Origin: Cytospora piceicola
Taxonomy: Eukaryota > Ascomycota > Sordariomycetes > Diaporthales > Cytosporaceae
Reading direction: 5' to 3'
DNA length: 64,000 nucleotides
Assembly (NCBI GenBank): GCA_023375675.1
Contig: JALQBC010000035.1
Coordinates: 390,970 to 454,969 of the forward strand
Notes under the pieces: generated by a model
Database searches by the model: none
Told to the model about the DNA's origin: nothing
What the model saw: the letters and a program-made list of their open reading frames with translations, nothing else
Part shown: in pieces, positions 13,733-25,794 of the stretch
How the letters are laid out: each line of letters opens with the position of its first letter
How positions within the stretch are numbered: position 1 is the stretch's first letter
Program-made: the position numbers and the translations under genes

Positions 13733-15370
13733 AAGGCCTTACGTCGGGATATATTAAACCTTAACAGATATAGATAGGGACTTTACCTGTATAAAAGAGA
13801 ATCGGCGGTATTTATTAAGACGTCTGCTACTAATACCCGATTTAATACCTACCTATATCGCCGTACGGCTAAACAGATATATTTTCGATAAAAAGTAATC
13901 GATAAGGGATATATTAACCTTACCGACCGAAAAGTAGAGTTTAATATATATATACTGTCTTTAAAGCTTTTAATATACCCGATTAGCCGTAAGGTTATCT
14001 ATCGTAAAGCTTAACGATACCTTAGTTAATATCCTATCCTTATATAGATTAACCGCGATAGTACGTTATACTACGGATAAAAGCTTTATCTTAATACGTA
14101 AAATAACTATATAGGCTAGGCGATAGATTTACTTATAAACAGATATAAGAAAACTAACTTAGTATATTTATTAGATTCTTTTATAATATTAGCTTAAAAA
14201 GGTTTAAACCTATTCGCTTACAGTCTTTTTATACCTTCGTTTACTTTATCTTATAGGCGTAATAAATATATCTGCTATAATAAAAAGGGCTAATTCGCTT
14301 AAAACGTAAGTAATCTTACTATTAATAAAACAGACTTAGTTACGATATAATACGTTATTATAAGCCTATAGTTTTTAAGCACTAAGCTTATAAATACCGG
14401 TTACGCTATTATAAAGGAATAGTAAAAGACTAAGAAGAAATATTATAGCTTTATATCCGATATTATTACCTACGCCGAGGTCGTTATAAACGCCCTTAAA
14501 GAGCTTAAAGCGTAGCTAACTTCCGGACGCTTATTATAGAACTTATAGTTATTAAGCCGAAGAGGCTTATCTACCGTTCTTATCCTTATAAAAGACGATA
14601 TTAAAGAAAAACTAGTATACAGCCTTCGGTTTAACCTTATTAAAAACTCCTTTATAAGTAGAAAGCGTCGCGTTACCGATAACGGTTCGTTTATTATAGT
14701 TTATAAATCGGATAAGTTTAAGATAAATTCGCCTTTTATAAAGCGTAAACGTTCGATATACCTCGTTATCGTTATCGACGATATATATAAGAACGATAAG
14801 CTTAGCACGTCCGCTTAGTTTAATACTACTACGTTTACTATACGCGTTATCGAGGCGGGCTATAAGCCCGAGACTAACGTTTACGTTTAGATAAACGGCT
14901 AAAAGCTTTACGTCGTTTTACTACTTAACGTAATTAATACTAATATTATAATATTATATAGTACCGTCGTATAGGTAGTAAACTTTATCCGCCGTGTTTA
15001 AGGACTCGATAAAAAGTCGTGTATATAATACTTTAGCGTTATCTTCGTATTTAAACACTTCCTCCGTTACCGAATAAACTTCGGTTTTATTAAAACTAAG
15101 TTTTAAAAGAGCGGCGATATTAACTAAGCGGGCACTCGCTATAAATAAAAACGTCTTTATATAGATAACCTCGGTTATACGTCTACCGAAATATTTAAAC
15201 GCCGCCTATACGGTATAAATTCGTACCTTAAGGCTTATAGTATAATTAAGGCTATAGCTTTAACGTTTAACGAGGTCGCGACGTTAACTAAAAACGTCTT
15301 TAACGAGAATATAAAGGCGCTGTTCGGTCTGTTATCCCTTTTAGCTAAAAAGGAGTTAAAACTCCGTTAA
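13733..15370 (+). pseudogene. Extra ORF between integrase and 3' LTR, function unknown
   Basis: Codons at positions equal to 2 mod 3 form an uninterrupted protein-like frame of about 545 codons, disturbed only by RIP-type TAA/TAG. It is in a different frame from pol, on the same strand, and ends about 560 bp before the 3' LTR. I see no motif that identifies it. It is rich in Lys/Arg/Tyr, partly because RIP pushes codons that way. It could be an additional retroelement gene (an envelope-like or accessory ORF), a captured host gene, or an older insertion. Frame continuity over 1.6 kb is the evidence that it was coding. Confidence 0.5.
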
Positions 15371-15490
15371 GTTCTTTAAGAATATATTTCGTTTAGTTAT
15401 CGTTTAGTCGTTATTTTATAGTTATTCTTACGTTCGTTATTTTATATCTGTAAGTCTACGGGCTTTTTCGTAGTATCGACTATATACGTA

Positions 15491-15635
15491 GGTAAACCGA
15501 CGCCGTATAGTAAGTACTTAAAGATAAAAACGGTTATTATCTTTCTTTTTTCTATTCGTTTAGCGATGTTAGTAGTATATATAGGTCTACTAATGCCGTA
15601 AGGTAAGTGCTTAAGGATAAAAACTACTTTTATCT
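15491..15635 (+). repeat. Imperfect direct repeat near the 3' end of the retrotransposon
   Basis: A ~55 bp segment (taggtaaaccgacgccgta...) recurs about 87 bp further on (taggtctactaatgccgta...), each followed by a T-rich run ending in tatcttt. This is probably a non-coding duplication in the element's 3' region. Confidence 0.5.
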
Positions 15636-15932
15636 TTTTTTTTTATAGTTAACCGTACTTTTTTTTTAACTATACCTTATATTTCTATAAGCTTTTATTT
15701 CTTTTATTATATACATTACTATAGTTTACCTAAGCCTCCGCCGGTTTTTTCGTTATATTATAATTTAAATACCGTTATTACCTAAATATAGTACTCCTTT
15801 TATAAATTAGTAACAGTTCTTCTTTTTATCCTATAAATATAACTACCTTTATACTATAAACTTACTATTAATCTAATTACGACTATAATACCTGTATTCC
15901 CGTAGACGAGGATTTTTTCTTCCGAGGGTAAT

Positions 15933-16170
15933 TATTATATACCTACCGGTAGGTTCGTAGTAAACCTACTTATAAACGTACTTACGAATTTACTATATAT
16001 TTACCGGTAATTCGGACGGTTAAACGTACGGTGATTATATAGTGAACTTAAGGTAAGTTTACAGTAGGTTCGTAGGTCTATATATAGTTTATAGAAGTAC
16101 TCGGTTATATAGAGAGAGAAAGAGAGAATCTATCTTTATTATACACTACTATACCGTACCGTTACTATTA
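15933..16170 (+). repeat. 3' LTR
   Basis: This is the second 238 bp LTR, beginning TATTATATACC (TG mutated to TA) and ending TTACTATTA. It is followed directly by the AAACC duplication. Confidence 0.93.
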
Positions 16171-16175
16171 AAACC
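16171..16175 (+). repeat. Target site duplication AAACC, right copy
   Basis: Identical to 5567-5571. Removing one copy together with the element restores the helicase reading frame. Confidence 0.9.
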
Positions 16176-19100
16176 GCGTTTATATTCTTTATATAAAGCG
16201 AAGATAAACCCGAAGCTACCGTTAATAACCCTTTACTATCCCTTTTCGATATAATAACGTTTAAATAAAGCTTTATACGCGATTAAGTTAACGCCTTTTA
16301 TATAAGAAATCCTACCCTTAAAAATGTTTAATATATAAAGTATATAAACTTCGGAGCTATTTTTAAAGAAAAGTCTAAAGATAAGACACTTACTTCTTAT
16401 AATAAGCCGTTTAAGAATATACTTAATTAACCTATAGCGAATATCGATATTAATTTTAAAAAAAAGCAGGAATTCGAAAAAGTAGTAAACTCCGAAAGAA
16501 GAGTTATACTTTTAAGGTAATCTTATACTTATAGTTATATTGTTTTCGTTAACTAAAGATAGTTAAAGCTACTTACTAACTATATAAATAATACCTTTAA
16601 CAGGCTAGGTAACGACGTTTAAAAACAATTTCGTATAAATTTATAACTACTTACCCGACCTTTCGAAGTATTATCGTTTATTATTAAGTATACCTATACT
16701 ATCGTTAACCGTTAAGTCGTTTTCCTTTAAGTAATTATTCTTATTACCGTAATTATATAACCTCTTTAATACTTTTAAAACACTACTTAATAAGTATAAT
16801 AGCTATTTAATATACTTAATTATAAAATTAACGTTATATTTAACACGTAGTATATACGGCTTTATGTTAACTTAGACCGGTTACGATTCTATTACGATAA
16901 GTAAGTATAAGAAAACCTTTAATAAATAAAAGTTCTTAACTTTTAAACCGAAATCGGCTAAATTTAAAACCGGTACTTTAAAGCTGCTTATCTCGAGCTT
17001 AACGCCTTTTTTTTTATCGACTAGCTTAATTTTATAAATTAGGTAAACCGGTTAAACGAACTCTACCTTATAAGTTATACTAATATTATTTTAAAACTTA
17101 TATATAATATTACCGACAGTTATATTATTAAACCTTATATAGTTAACCTTTAACTACCGGTAAATATAACTTAACTTTTAGCCTGTATAATCTTCGACTT
17201 AGCGGAACAGTATCTTACTATACTTTTAAACTTAACTTCTTATAAATATAAGTTTTAAAACTTAGTGTTAATAAAACTCTTTACTTAAAAGCTTTATATT
17301 ATCTTAATTCCTATCGGATCTTAATAAGTTAACGTTATAGATTTAGATTAAAACTTAGTCTTTATTCTACTTATATAATAGCTATAGATTATTAGTATAG
17401 CAGATATACGTATTATTATCGATATAGCACTTTTAGTTAGATTAAACTTCGTATTTAATATCGTCGTCCTTATAGCCTTATACAGAGTCCTTAAAAATTA
17501 TAAATCTGTTTAAAACCTTTTTATTAATAAGTTATATTCCTTTATCTCCGAAGTTTATAAAAAAAAAAAAGAAAACTAAGCTTACCGAGTTATAGCTATT
17601 TTTACCGTTTACCTTCGTAGCTTAAAAGCTACTACTAAATCCGACTTTTAAGACTAAATTATAATATATAAGGCTTAGCTTCTTTAAGCAGGTAAGTTTT
17701 TAGCTTAAACTCCGCTAAGGTTTAATAAAAAAACAAAGACTATCGAAGCCGGCGAGTTTAATTAGACTTATTAGAAGTATATCGGTCGTTAGGTAAGTTA
17801 GTAAATCGATATATTAAATATACTTTTTAAGATTATTATAAGAACTACCTAATAAATAGGAGTTCGCGTAGACCCGGATAGCGATATATACTAAATTAGC
17901 CTTCTTTACTTTATAGTTCGACTTTTTTAAGTTCTTAACTAGCTTAAAAACGTCTTTAGCTGTCTTTACGTTTTACCTAAGATACCGCCGTACTTTTAAC
18001 GTATAAGATTAGTTGAAGTATTTATATATACGTTATAAAAGGTATAAAAGTTTTTAAAGCTTTTAGTTATAATATCTTATATTATCGACTTTATTATAAT
18101 TAAGTGCCGTATTAAAAGTCTTAAAAGGTATAATGTTTATCGTTAACAGAGAATATACTAGTAGTTCTATAAACTTACCGATACTCTTATTATACTAAAC
18201 GCTTTTAAGCTATTCCCTTTTCTCGATTAGGTCCGTATACTTGTACTTAATAAACTAGTTTATAATATAAACCTCGAGATTCTTTAAAATATCGAATTTC
18301 CCTCTTAACAGATAGATAAGTAAAACAAGCTAATTCCTTAAACTACTTATAAGTATAATATTCAGATAGTATATTTTGCTTATATATATACGACGAAGAT
18401 TTTATAATTCGACGATAGCTAGCTCGACTACTTCTTTAACTTTTTAAAGCTTTTATTTAATAAGGGATTTATATAGGGTTATACGGGATCCGGGAAATCT
18501 TATATTTAAAACATAGTCTATAGTATTATATAAGACTCCTTAGTTAACTCCGAATTATTAAAGAAGTTTTATATAGAATAAAAGGCGATAACACGAGCTT
18601 TACGCTTTTAATTTATAATTTAAAATAAAATTACTATAAAGCTTATAGTTAGCTTTCCGTTCGATATTTAAAATATAACGTAGCCTTAACTCCTTAAAGG
18701 TATTAAGATAATCTAAGACAAACTATAGTAGCTATAGATAGGTAAGTAAGGCGTATCGAATAAAGTCGATACCTTAATTAAGATAATTTATAATATTATT
18801 GTCTTTTTTAAGCTTTTCTATAAACTAAATATTATAGTTCTATAGCCTTTTATAGATATAATTAACCTTAAACCGTTTACGGTTAAGGATGTTCTTTAAA
18901 CTATTTTCCTTACTATTCGTAGTATCTATATCTAAAACCTTATTCCTTATACCTAAAACTTTATATAACACGATTTCTACAATACTGTTATACTTATAGG
19001 TTTAAAATATATATATCTTAAAAATCTTCTTAATAAATACGAAGCTCTTTTTAACCTTAATTACTAACGTTAGTAGTTTAAACGTATAGAACATCTTAAA

Positions 19101-22068
19101 AACTAAATACACTTTATAAAATACGCCTTTTTTTATATCGATAATAAGTTTATAAACTTTAACGTCTTCTATAATATAATTAACCTTATAACTAATAATA
19201 TTATAAACACATCCCCCGAAGCTTCTTTAGCTTAAACTCTAGCTTAAGCTTTAGCTTAAGTTTTAGCTTAGGCCTCTTTATCTTAAGCTTCCCTAGCTAA
19301 AGCTTCTTTATTTTAAGTTCTTCCGATAAAGCCTTTAATAGTAAATTTTATTATTAGGCTAGTAGATATAGATAATCCCGAGCCTTAAAAGCTAATAGTA
19401 TAATTAAATAAAGCCTAGTAAGTAAAACAGCCTCGGCCGGACACGTAGTTATATTAGCTTAAAGTCTTATATATTATTAACTAAAATAAATATAATAAAT
19501 AAGTCGCTTAAGAATATAACAACCTCTTTTATAATATCGGCGCGTATCTTTTAAGCTTTAAAAACCGCGTTATATTTAAGGTTAATAATATCGACGCTAT
19601 TATCGGTAATATTATATCTTAAATAATAAAACGTAAAATTAACTATATACTTTTTAAACTCGATATCTTTATTAATAGATAGCGTATAAATTTAAGCTTT
19701 AACTTCGGTATAGTTTAGGATTTCGCTAGATAAGAAAAGGATTTCGAGTATTATAAGCTAACCGGAGGTATTTTCCGCTTTAACGTTATTATCCGTACTT
19801 TCTTTAACTAAAGACGAGAGCTTTAACTATCCCGTCTTATTTAAAACGTTAGTAATCTTAAAACGCTTAAGGATATAAATCGTTTTAAAGAGATTAAACG
19901 CTACTTAAAGCGACTTATTAAAAGCCTGCTTAGCCGGGCAGACGCTATAGTTTATACTATAATAGTCGTAGTCTAACTTACCGAATATAATTTTTACTAT
20001 TTAAAGATTATCGTTGTTAATAAAGGTACTCTTTAACTTAAAGTAAATATTATTACGATTTAAGAATATTATCTAAAATCTTTAGTCTTCTTTACTTCGA
20101 GTAACTATTAGTAAGGAAATATCTTTATATTTTTAGTAGATCTCGAGGCTATTAATAACGTCTATTCTAACTTACCGATTCTTAAGGTTATACGAAAGGG
20201 CTAAGATATACTCTTCGTAGATAAAATATACCGCGTAGGTAACGATATCGTTATATTTAAGCAGTTATTTATAAAGTAATTTAAAACGTCGACTTTTAAA
20301 AGAGTTACGTTAAAAGTCTTAAAATAGACGTTAAAGCTTATTATTAATTATCGGAATAAGGCAGGAATATATATAATTACTGCAGAAATTATATATAATA
20401 GCAGAATATAGTTATTTTATAATACTAGTATCCTTAATTTAACTATTAAAGCTATTTATTATTATTTTAATAGTATTATTTTTAAAGTTAAGCTTAAAAA
20501 CTAAAAGCCGATATTACTTTTTAGTAACTACTTTACGATTATAACTCTCGGTAAACTATATACCTTAAGTATAAGTTTATCTAACACTTCTTAAATACGT
20601 ATCGCCTTATATAAAGCGGCTATACTTTATTAATACGAAGTTTATAGCTTAAATAGCAGGCTTTTTAAAATCGTTATCTTTACTTTTTATAATACGATAT
20701 TATAGTACTTTTATTATAAGTTTAACTTAATATCTCTTTATAAACTTTATAAAGAATAAGTTAAGCTAGCTACTATCGACGGATATTAAAAAGACTAAAC
20801 CGCGTTTATTATTAACGTTTAAGTTATTAATAAGAAGGTAGGTTTTTTATAAGACTTATTTAAGCTAATTATTGTATTTAGCTAACTTATTTATAGTTAT
20901 ATTAATATTATCTATTTTAACTTTATCGTTAAAAAAAGACTTAAATAGGCTTATTAACGTATATTCGGATATATCGCGAATATAGATAACGTTTATATTT
21001 CTGATAGGCGCGATTAAAAAAGTATCGATTTCTGCTCTTTTACTTCTATTATAGCTTATAGTAACGCGAAAGTTTAGTATATATACTACGCTAATAATAC
21101 CTACTATATTCGGATTTATATATTACTTTTTACTATAAATAATACCGGTCTTTTAAATAACCCTGTTTATAACTATAACCCTTTTATTAACGATTAGTCT
21201 TTAAGTTAATAAAAAACCGGTTAAACCCTTTTACTAAAGTAAAAAACTAAAGCGGATAAAGACTAGCGTATCGATTAAGCTTATCGCTTACTTAAAGAAG
21301 ATAAGTAAGTTATCGATATTATTAATATTACCTTTTTAGCTAAAAATTTAATATTTAACCTTAATTAAGTATATTAAGATAAGGCAGACCGCGAAGTTAG
21401 AAAAGAAGCTAAGAAAGCTAACGATAAAGAAGAAGAGGAATAGGTAATAGAGTTAAACGACGGCGGCGAAATCTAACGTTTTAAGATTCCTATATCTAAG
21501 AACTAACGCTATAACCTACGTCGCTAACGTAATACTTTAAAGGAGAAACGACCGAATATCGGCGCCTTTACAGATATTACTATAAAGGTAATCGTTACCG
21601 GAGGTTAAGATAATACAGCCTCTATAACTACTACTAACGGAGAATAAAACACTACCGGGGATAATACAGCCCTTATAACTACTACCGACGGAGAGTAGAA
21701 TACTACCGGCTAAAACGGCTAAAATAATATTACTACTACCGGAAACGAGGATAATAATAACGCTATAGTAGTAGCTACGATCTTTAACTAAAACGATTAA
21801 GGCGCGATAATAAAGGTCGTTAATAATTAGGATTAGACGAAGTCTGTAGAACCTTTAACCTAGTAAAGGATATAAGCGATATAAGCGATATAGCGATATA
21901 GGATAGATAAGGGTAAGGATAAGAGTAAGGGTACGGATATTAGAACGCTATACGCGATATAAGCGATATAGGTAATAAGTAAGGAAACGGAGGATAAAGG
22001 ATAAAGGATAAAGCATTATAAGGATATGATCGTCTTATTTTACGAAGGGGGTATGTTAGGGCTTACGT
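16176..22068 (+). pseudogene. SF1 (DNA2/NAM7/UPF1-type) helicase relic, main part
   Basis: Codons at positions divisible by 3 run as one frame to a TAA at about 22066-22068; with the upstream part the total is about 2,320 codons. Helicase motifs appear in the right order. Walker A GYTGSGKSY is at 18477-18503. A degraded DExx box follows near 20006-20035, IIVVNKGT (RIP changes D to N and E to K). A motif IV-like LIINYRN is near 20337. Motif V-like ATIDGYQKD..FIINVQ and motif VI-like GFLQDLFKLIIVFSQ lie at about 20765-20890, matching STVDGFQGRE and GFL.D.RRLNVALTRAR. After about 21,500 comes a hydrophilic Thr/Asn-rich, repeat-like tail. The gene is dead from RIP stops and the retrotransposon. 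Host gene or mobile cargo cannot be told from here. Confidence 0.72.
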
Positions 22069-22237
22069 AAGCTATTTTAGAGCTAGCTACCTTACTAAAC
22101 ACTATTTTCTTTCCCCTTTAGTTTAGTTAGTTTCTTTTACGAGATAACACAACACATACTGGAATTAAAGACTATACTATACATACTATCGTGCCTGTTT
22201 TTCAGTTAGATCCAGCTCGTGTTAATACCTGATAACA
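22054..22237 (+). repeat. Probable LTR at the edge of the AT-rich block
   Basis: A 184 bp stretch has matching termini TGTTA...TAACA. It is preceded directly by a polypurine tract, GAAGGGGGTA, the usual arrangement at a 3' LTR. It is not heavily RIP-mutated and marks the change to normal base composition. No second copy is visible in the window, so it is a solo or truncated LTR, or a chance match. Confidence 0.4.
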
Positions 22238-24218
22238 ACGGCAGAGTAAGCTTGTAACGGCTAGGTAAATCCAAACCTGAGGGGAGGACCTGCATCTCCT
22301 TTAAAAATATCTATTTCGTCTGATGTATCGTTTTCTCTATAAAGACCTAGTCTTCCTTGATGATAATTAACCTCCGGTACAGTTGATTAGCCACACAACA
22401 GCTTCTCGACCTCGTACTAACCTATCCTCCCGGATAACAATTTGATTATAGTGAAAGAAGGTCAGCTAGCCGGAAGGCTATGACACAGGGGACGTTTACC
22501 TTGACGGCCGTTTAAGGCCGAAGCTATCATGTCAAACCTAAGAAGGGCGTAATATGTCGAGTTGACATACTGCTACTAATTTCCTTTTATCATCAAGATG
22601 ACAGTTTGGCGATAAGTGTAGAGCGCGTTGAGCTCGATTTTGTATTCTATCGAGATGTCTCATGTCCAGATGATGGATAGCCAAGTACTATCTGAGGCAT
22701 GCCCTGCACAACAGTACACATAGTTGTTCGAAGAAATAGTACATGTGTAATCGATGAAGTACAATGGATATACACCTACGCAACGATGAGTGTACTAATT
22801 AGGCGATATATCCCAAGTATGACTCTACTGTTAATGGAAATTGAGGTATATATACAAAAATGCGATTTATCGTGTGTCGATTATCACCACGGGGGCTTTG
22901 CATGTGCCTACTGCAACTCTGCTACGCTACCCAGCGCAGCATCGAGGACATGCCTAATGTTGGTTGCCTCTAGGATGCGAATTGCAGTCTAAGGTCATTC
23001 TGAGGAACCCTGCCCGAAGAGAGCCCAATGGTGACACAATACAACCCAGCCTTGGACACACCCACCTATGCAAGATGCACGTGGCTTGATGGCAAGCTGA
23101 TGACTCCTTTCAAGACGTTCGCGAAAGAGGCTCCAGGGCTTCCATCGTACAGGGCTTCACCGGCCGTACTTCAGTACTACATACGGGCTTTAATACGAAA
23201 CATTCTACCGAATCAAGGAAAGACAAAGTATCCTGATTTCATATAACCAGAACACGACAGAAGGAAATCAAGAACAGATACGGCGCCGTGTTACCGCTCG
23301 TCTCAGATCGTCTGTCGCTTAATGCCTTGCGCACCAGTACCGTAATGGGCTTGTCGTACAAGGTGATCCCGCACCACATGGCTCGCGATGCTCACTGCTT
23401 CCGATTTGTCGCCTTGATTTGCCCGGAAGGTAAAGCGGTGTGCATTCGGAGTAAGGAGGATTCCAGCAATGACAAGTCATAAACGGCTGGAGGACCCTGC
23501 AGCCCTCTTACATGGTCCTACTTCAGCTATATGTGTAGCACAGTCCAACGAAATGGTCCATGTGACCCGGCCATGCAATGCAAGTAAGAAGAGTTTGATC
23601 GCTGAAGCCGGTTCGCTATTTCGGTCCGGAGGAGCTTCTTATCATATCACTGGGGGATAGTCTTCCTATTCGGCACGGTGGCACCAATGTGGCTCAAGAG
23701 GTTGGTGGCTTGAGGGAGAATACTTTATGCAGTCACACATCAAGCACTGCTACACCAGTTGACGCACCAATACCCTAGGGTAGCGTACATAACATCTCAA
23801 GCATGTAAGCCACCACTTGGCTCTGCACTCCGTGACAGAGTCAACCTCACACACGCTTAGGACCCTTGTATCAACCATCCGAATTTTACCTGAAGCATTG
23901 CGCGGAGTGCCTGCGGGTGGTTTCTCGGGCGAAATGGGCTTATACCCTTCGATGTTGATTGCACGCGCTTCTGCTCCTGATGTGTGTCGATTTGCCTGTG
24001 ATTTGTCACCTAAACATATCCCATGCAGCCTCACCCATCCACACCAAGACAGCCCTTGGGAGCCAGTCCTGCCTACAGGATTGATGGTCAGCCAAAGCCT
24101 GATTTGATCCCTCCCTTATCTTGTTGGTGGAGATCGTGTGATATATCAGGGGCTATCCCTCGCTGTGTCCCTTTTGATCATGGCCCATAATCAAGCACAC
24201 TGGCTTGAACTGGGGAGC
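22238..24218. other. Intergenic, no recognisable gene
   Basis: Base composition is normal. Only short unrelated open frames of 60-97 codons occur on both strands, with no conserved motif and no coherent exon chain. This may be old decayed sequence next to the transposon block. Confidence 0.6.
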
Positions 24219-25794
24219 ATGTCCGACCTGAAGAACGACAACACTATCATCAAGGAAAAGAGGAGTGGAGGTGAAGATACGGGAGGGGCCCTCCAAGACG
24301 ACTCAGCCCAAACTTCCACACACCACCCCGACCCCCACAACAAAGTAGTCGACTTCGACAAGCCCTTCGACCCGGCAGACCCCCTGCAATGGCCCCAAGG
24401 AAAGAAGCTAGCAGTCGTCATCAACATCGCCCTCCTCTCCGCAGCCGGCCAGATGGCCTCGTCCATGGTGGCGCCCTCGGTCGAGCAGGTCATCGCCGAG
24501 TTCCGCACCACCACCAGCCTCCTGCTCGCGACCCTCGTCGTCTCCGTGTTCATGGTCGGCATGGCGGCAGGCCTGCTCCTGACCGCCGGCCTGTCGGAGG
24601 TCTATGGCCGGTGCACGATCATCCACGCCACAAACGTGCTCTTCGTCGTGTTCGGTGCCGCCGCTGCCGTTTCCCGCTCCCTTGGGCAGCTGGTTGGGTT
24701 CCGCCTGTTGCAGGGCGTCGTGGCGGCGGCCCCGCCTGCGGTCGGGGGCGGCGTCATTGGGGATCTGTTTGAGCCGCGCGAGAGGGGGAGGGCGACGGCT
24801 ATTTATGGCTTTGGGATGTTGATGGGTCCTATGATTGGGCCTATCGCAGGGGGGTATATCACACAGAGTCTCGGGTGGAGATGGGTCTGCTGGGTGATCA
24901 CGATTTCAGTAGGTGTCCAGATGTCCCCCTTGCCTTGCTAATATCTGGGGGATAATGTCTGATCAGGATATACAGGGAGCCGTGCTTATGGTCGCAACAT
25001 TCGGGGTGCTCAAGGAATCATATCGACCTCTTGTCTTAGAGCGTAAAGTGAAAAGGCTGCGGAAAGAAACGGGTAATACCGACCTTGTCGCTGCAATTCC
25101 ACACAAAAGCTCAGGCTTCAAAGCCCTTAGGGTTTCGATCATCCGGCCTATCAGACTCTTGCTCCTCTCGCCCACCGTGGCTTTGCCAGCACTGGGCCTG
25201 GCAGTGGTATTCGGCATGATGTTTCTCATGCTATCGACCATGTCCACTGTCTATCAACAAGTCTACGGCTGGTCCACAGGTGCATCCGGACTGCCATACT
25301 TGGGGCTCGGGGGAGGTCTGTTCTCAGGACTTGTGGTGTATTCACTCACTGCCGACAGGGCGTACGTGAGACTTTCCAAGACCACGATATTGTCACCAGA
25401 AATACGACTGTCGCCTATCACTGTTGGCTCACCTGTCTGTGCCACTGGGCTGATCATCTATGGATGGGCATTCGAGAAGGAACTGCACTGGATTCTTCCA
25501 ATCGTCGGCTGTACCATATTCTCATGGGGTATGGTGGCGTTCATGTTGCCCGTTACCACATACCTCATTGACGTCTTCCATGCCAAAGCAGCGGGCCCTG
25601 TTGGCGCAGCGGCCGTCTTGAGGTGTCTTGCTGGTGGTCTGCTGCCGTTGTGTGCGGACAATTTGTACACGACCCTTGGATACGGTTGGGGCAATACCTT
25701 GTTGGCATTTATCGCCCTGGCCTTTACCCCTTTCCCATATCTGTTCTACACAAATGGAGAGGGGCTAAGGAAGAGGTTCCCGATTATAGACTGA
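24219..25794 (+). CDS. MFS transporter, DHA1 (drug:H+ antiporter) family
   Basis: Two exons, 24219-24908 and 24976-25794, encode 502 residues. The 67 bp intron has donor GTAGGT, branch GCTAATA and acceptor ACAG, and splices in phase 0. The protein is a 12-TMS plasma-membrane transporter of the fungal multidrug/metabolite efflux type. A cytosolic N-terminus carries the DPADPLQWP motif typical of the family. Motif A is present as LSEVYGRCTII between TMS2 and TMS3. Antiporter motif C is in TMS5 (GMLMGPMIGPIAGGY). The central loop has ESYRPLVLERKVKRLRKETGN. I chose the ATG giving MSDLKND; an in-frame ATG 39 bp upstream is possible. The substrate cannot be inferred; no biosynthetic genes adjoin it. 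It looks intact despite lying 2 kb from the RIP block. Confidence 0.9.

Larger units (their letters stand above)
5572..16170 (+). mobile_element. Complete nested Ty3/gypsy LTR retrotransposon (10.6 kb), RIP-inactivated
   Basis: The element has two direct repeats of exactly 238 bp and a perfect AAACC target duplication. Coding order is gag, protease, reverse transcriptase, RNase H, integrase, the order of Ty3/gypsy (Metaviridae). Its residues resemble a widespread fungal family with peptides such as FIDDIVIFS, seen here as FIDNIIVFF. After integrase there is a further long frame before the 3' LTR, so the element is longer than the usual 6-8 kb. It inserted into the helicase gene and was RIP-mutated; LTR termini TG...CA now read TG/TA...TA. 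Confidence 0.93.
1..22050. other. AT-rich, RIP-mutated transposon block
   Basis: The whole stretch is extremely AT-rich. CA and TG dinucleotides are nearly missing and TA is very frequent, while CG is still common. That is the signature of repeat-induced point mutation acting on CpA on both strands. The only open reading frame over 60 codons is one of 67 codons inside a retroelement, yet long conserved protein frames can still be read if TAA/TAG are taken as former CAA/CAG/TGG codons. Composition becomes normal within about 150 bp around position 22,100. Known biology: RIP hits duplicated DNA in the sexual cycle of Pezizomycotina, so everything here was once multicopy. Confidence 0.93.

Noticed and set aside
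18477..18503. Walker A GYTGSGKSY as evidence of a PIF1-type Helitron helicase or a STAND/NLR protein
   Set aside because: The downstream motifs (GYQKD..FIINVQ and GFLQDLFKL..) fit SF1A UPF1/DNA2-type helicases. No Rep/HUH motif or NB-ARC/NACHT sensor was found.
24191..24562. 123-codon ORF on minus over the MFS gene
   Set aside because: It is the shadow of the GC-rich first exon of the transporter.
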